A stretch of DNA of 17,144 nucleotides from Candidatus Tepidiaquacellales bacterium UBA6667 (GTDB taxonomy: Bacteria > Bacteroidota > Ignavibacteria > Tepidaquicellales > Tepidaquicellaceae), in the NCBI GenBank assembly GCA_002455255.1, contig DKKL01000040.1, forward strand, positions 25,322-42,465. Reading direction: 5' to 3'. Below the pieces are notes generated by a model. The model saw nothing but the letters and a program-made list of their open reading frames with translations. It was not told where the DNA came from and ran no database searches. The position numbers and the translations under genes were made by a program. Below, piece after piece: positions 15,098 to 17,144 of the stretch (positions are counted from its first letter, which is position 1; every line of letters begins with the position of its first letter).

Positions 15098-17144
15098 ATG
15101 AAAAATAAATACAATTTTATTCTTCTTTTAGCAATTTTATGCTTAGCTACTTTTAATGGAAGTTGCGAAAAAGAAAACCCAATTACACCTCCTGACCCTA
15201 TAACTCCAGAAATTGGACGTCTCGAATCTTCACCTGACATTATTGAACAAAACACATCATTAGATGTAACTTTTAGATTCACTTTAGGATCAGGAATTTC
15301 TCTATCTGATTCATTAGTAAGATTAAGTAAAGCCGATAACACCGGAAATCCTTCAACTCAACTCGGAATATTACAAGATAATGGAAATCTTGGAAATGGG
15401 GATGAGATTGCCGGAGATGGTGTTTTTAGTGGAATATTTACAATCGTAGAAATGAATACCGGTGTTTCTCGTTACATTGCTTCAGCAAATGCTGTTATTT
15501 CAGGTTCTAACGTTTCCGGCAACTCAAGAATTGATACAATCACTGTTATCAATCTTCTTTCTCAGTCAAGTCTTGATCAAGTATTAAATACATTGTCAGC
15601 CGGTGAAACACAATTTATCACATCTTTAGGTGGTAATACCGGAAATTATCTCAATGCATATAATCAGACTGTATCATTTTTACAAACTCAACCGGGTGTA
15701 AGCAGTGTTAATGGTCCATCCGGAAGCACTTCAATCGAAATTAGTTTTACCAGCGGATTAACCGGTGGATTAGTTCTTTCTCAAGGTGATGCAATGGGAA
15801 ATGTTTCTACTCGTGGAGGATTTCTTGAAAATAATTCAAACACAAATTCCCTCCTCGATGATAAGCCGAAAAGAAATACTAAAGCGGTTATACCTGTAGA
15901 GCGGCAAACTGTCGGGGAAAATACTCTTGGAGTAAATCATAGTAACAGACAAACTATGGATAATCCCAATTTAGATCCTAATATTGTCGGTAACAGAAAT
16001 GTTTTAATTTATGCGCCATATGAAGCAGCATTTGCTCCTTGGAATGAAAGAAGCATTATTAAAACTAATTTAAATGCAAGCAATTGTAAAGCTTTTACTT
16101 TCACTGAATTGGTAAATCAAGATGCTACAGTAAAATCAATTTTTGATATGACAAGATATGGTCTTGTTGTTCTTGCAACACACGGTGTACAAGGTCGTTG
16201 GTTCTTATCCGGTGAAGCAATTGATACTGCATCAGCTGATTACAAAAATATTTACAGAGCAATGATAACTTCCGGAAGACTTGGAATTTTTAACAATATT
16301 GTAATTTCAACTACAGGTGGAGTTTCAACAAGAAGAAATGTATATGGGATGAGATCATCTTTTGTTTCTAATCTCTCCGGATCATTCCCAAATTCTATAA
16401 TTCTCAATAACTCATGCGAAGGAACGATGAATGCAGATTTGCAAAATGCATTCACAGGAAAAGGTGCTAAAACTTATTACGGATATACAAAAGTTGTTAA
16501 CTCAAACTTTTGCGTTATGATTGCTGATACGGTTACAAAAAGACTTGCAAGAGGTTTAAATTCCGGACAATCGTTTATGGCAGCAACTGACCCGATAGCA
16601 CCAAACGCAGTGTTTCAAATTAAAGGTGCCAACGATATGGTTTTCTCTTTAACTTTATCTAACGGAAATTTTGAAGTCGGTAATCTTGAATCTTGGACTA
16701 AAGACGGTGACGGTAGAGTTATAACTCGTCTCGGAACTATTAATCCTACACAAGGAAGTTATATGGGGATAATATCAACCGGACTTGGGTTTACAACTTC
16801 AAGTGGTTTAATCAAACAGTGTGCTACTATCACAAATACACAATCAACTTTAACATTGAAATGGAATTTCTTATCTGAAGAGTTTTTGGAATTTATAGGT
16901 TCTCAATTCCAGGATTTTTTTCAGGTTAGAATTGTAACTCAAAATGGTACTGAAACCACTGTGTTTAGACGGACAATTGACCAAATTGCCGCTCAGTTTG
17001 GAGCAACTACAACAAACCAGGGTTCTCTTGTAAGAATGTCTCCGGGCATTGTCTTTGATCAGGGAGATGTTTATATGACAAATTGGCAAAATTTAAGTTT
17101 AGATATTACGCCATATAGGGGACAAGTAATAACTGTAATTATTG
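15098..17144 (+). CDS. Putative clan CD (caspase/gingipain-like) cysteine peptidase lipoprotein; 3' end outside the window
   Basis: The frame is open without a stop from the ATG at 15098 to the window end (682 codons). It has an N-terminal signal with likely lipid Cys23 (ATFNGSC, unusual Asn at -3), then a proline-rich spacer. An Ig-like domain follows, with an Asp/Asn/Gly loop DNGNLGNGDEIAGDGVFSG (94-112) that looks calcium-binding. A basic linker follows (DDKPKR, 254-259). Residues ~300-490 look like a clan CD caspase-fold domain: strand NVLIYAP (301-307), strand-plus-His YGLVVLATHG (His362) and strand-plus-Cys SIILNNSCEG (Cys440). From ~522 comes a jelly-roll-like domain: GNFEVGNLESW, then WNFLSEEFLEFIGSQFQDFF (589-608), as in exported adhesion or anchor modules. 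I recognise no named relative. Peptidase activity is inferred from the His/Cys context, and the 78-residue spacing is larger than in gingipains. Confidence 0.8.
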   Translation, partial: MKNKYNFILLLAILCLATFNGSCEKENPITPPDPITPEIGRLESSPDIIEQNTSLDVTFRFTLGSGISLSDSLVRLSKADNTGNPSTQLGILQDNGNLGNGDEIAGDGVFSGIFTIVEMNTGVSRYIASANAVISGSNVSGNSRIDTITVINLLSQSSLDQVLNTLSAGETQFITSLGGNTGNYLNAYNQTVSFLQTQPGVSSVNGPSGSTSIEISFTSGLTGGLVLSQGDAMGNVSTRGGFLENNSNTNSLLDDKPKRNTKAVIPVERQTVGENTLGVNHSNRQTMDNPNLDPNIVGNRNVLIYAPYEAAFAPWNERSIIKTNLNASNCKAFTFTELVNQDATVKSIFDMTRYGLVVLATHGVQGRWFLSGEAIDTASADYKNIYRAMITSGRLGIFNNIVISTTGGVSTRRNVYGMRSSFVSNLSGSFPNSIILNNSCEGTMNADLQNAFTGKGAKTYYGYTKVVNSNFCVMIADTVTKRLARGLNSGQSFMAATDPIAPNAVFQIKGANDMVFSLTLSNGNFEVGNLESWTKDGDGRVITRLGTINPTQGSYMGIISTGLGFTTSSGLIKQCATITNTQSTLTLKWNFLSEEFLEFIGSQFQDFFQVRIVTQNGTETTVFRRTIDQIAAQFGATTTNQGSLVRMSPGIVFDQGDVYMTNWQNLSLDITPYRGQVITVII

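Noticed and set aside
15079..17089. Three minus-strand frames (15079-15342, 16252-16455, 16871-17089)
   Set aside because: All lie antisense to the continuous plus-strand frame starting at 15098, which has a signal peptide, Shine-Dalgarno and domain structure.
1..17144. CRISPR arrays, insertion sequences, tRNA or rRNA genes, riboswitches
   Set aside because: No spaced direct repeats, transposase-like frames, terminal inverted repeats, or recognisable RNA gene signatures were seen on either strand.

Overview
The window is AT-rich chromosomal DNA, roughly 30% GC by eye, from a Gram-negative (diderm) bacterium. Gene content and style point to the Bacteroidota/Chlorobi/Ignavibacteria/Kapabacteria side of the tree. 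The reasons are: single-chain GcvP, a DUF2723 membrane protein, DUF3467, Omp85 and LptF/G proteins, almost no Shine-Dalgarno sequences, TAA as nearly the only stop codon, and one good match to the Bacteroidetes promoter pattern (TTG, 20 nt, TAnnTTTG). The exact lineage is an inference. There are no tRNA or rRNA genes, insertion sequences or CRISPR arrays, and no stretch over 300 bases without a gene.

Positions 1-3260 (+): the 3' part of gcvP (glycine cleavage P protein), then a CADD-like di-metal protein. That protein keeps every residue I recall as essential in the chlamydial self-sacrificing p-aminobenzoate synthase. Both genes concern folate/one-carbon metabolism. A strong terminator closes the block. 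Positions 3326-8635 (+) form a tight run: a CoA-binding protein, a DUF2723 multi-pass membrane protein with a C-terminal TPR, a single-POTRA Omp85 barrel, RsmE, and an outer-membrane barrel-like protein, closed by a second terminator. Positions 8708-9466 (+): a diheme c-type cytochrome lipoprotein whose start codon lies 3 nt after a promoter-like motif.

Positions 9469-11708 (-): nuoK-nuoL of complex I without the other nuo genes. nuoK appears to carry a 1-nt insertion at its end that turns the expected LKG-stop into a 17-residue tail overlapping nuoL. Positions 11876-12460 (-): a carboxymuconolactone-decarboxylase-like protein. Positions 12507-13610 (+): an LptF/LptG permease with a TTG start, convergent with zero gap to a small DUF3467 protein (-). 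Positions 14051-14956 (+): a PfkB-family kinase with a clear ribosome binding site.

Positions 15098-17144 (+): a large reading frame that stays open to the window end. It encodes a putative lipoprotein with a clan CD (caspase/gingipain-like) His...Cys pair, H362 and C440, a preceding basic linker, and a C-terminal carbohydrate-binding-like or adhesion-like beta-sandwich. It has the strongest Shine-Dalgarno in the window and a leader with long complementary arms. This gene, the CADD-like gene and the nuoK end are the most interesting points.
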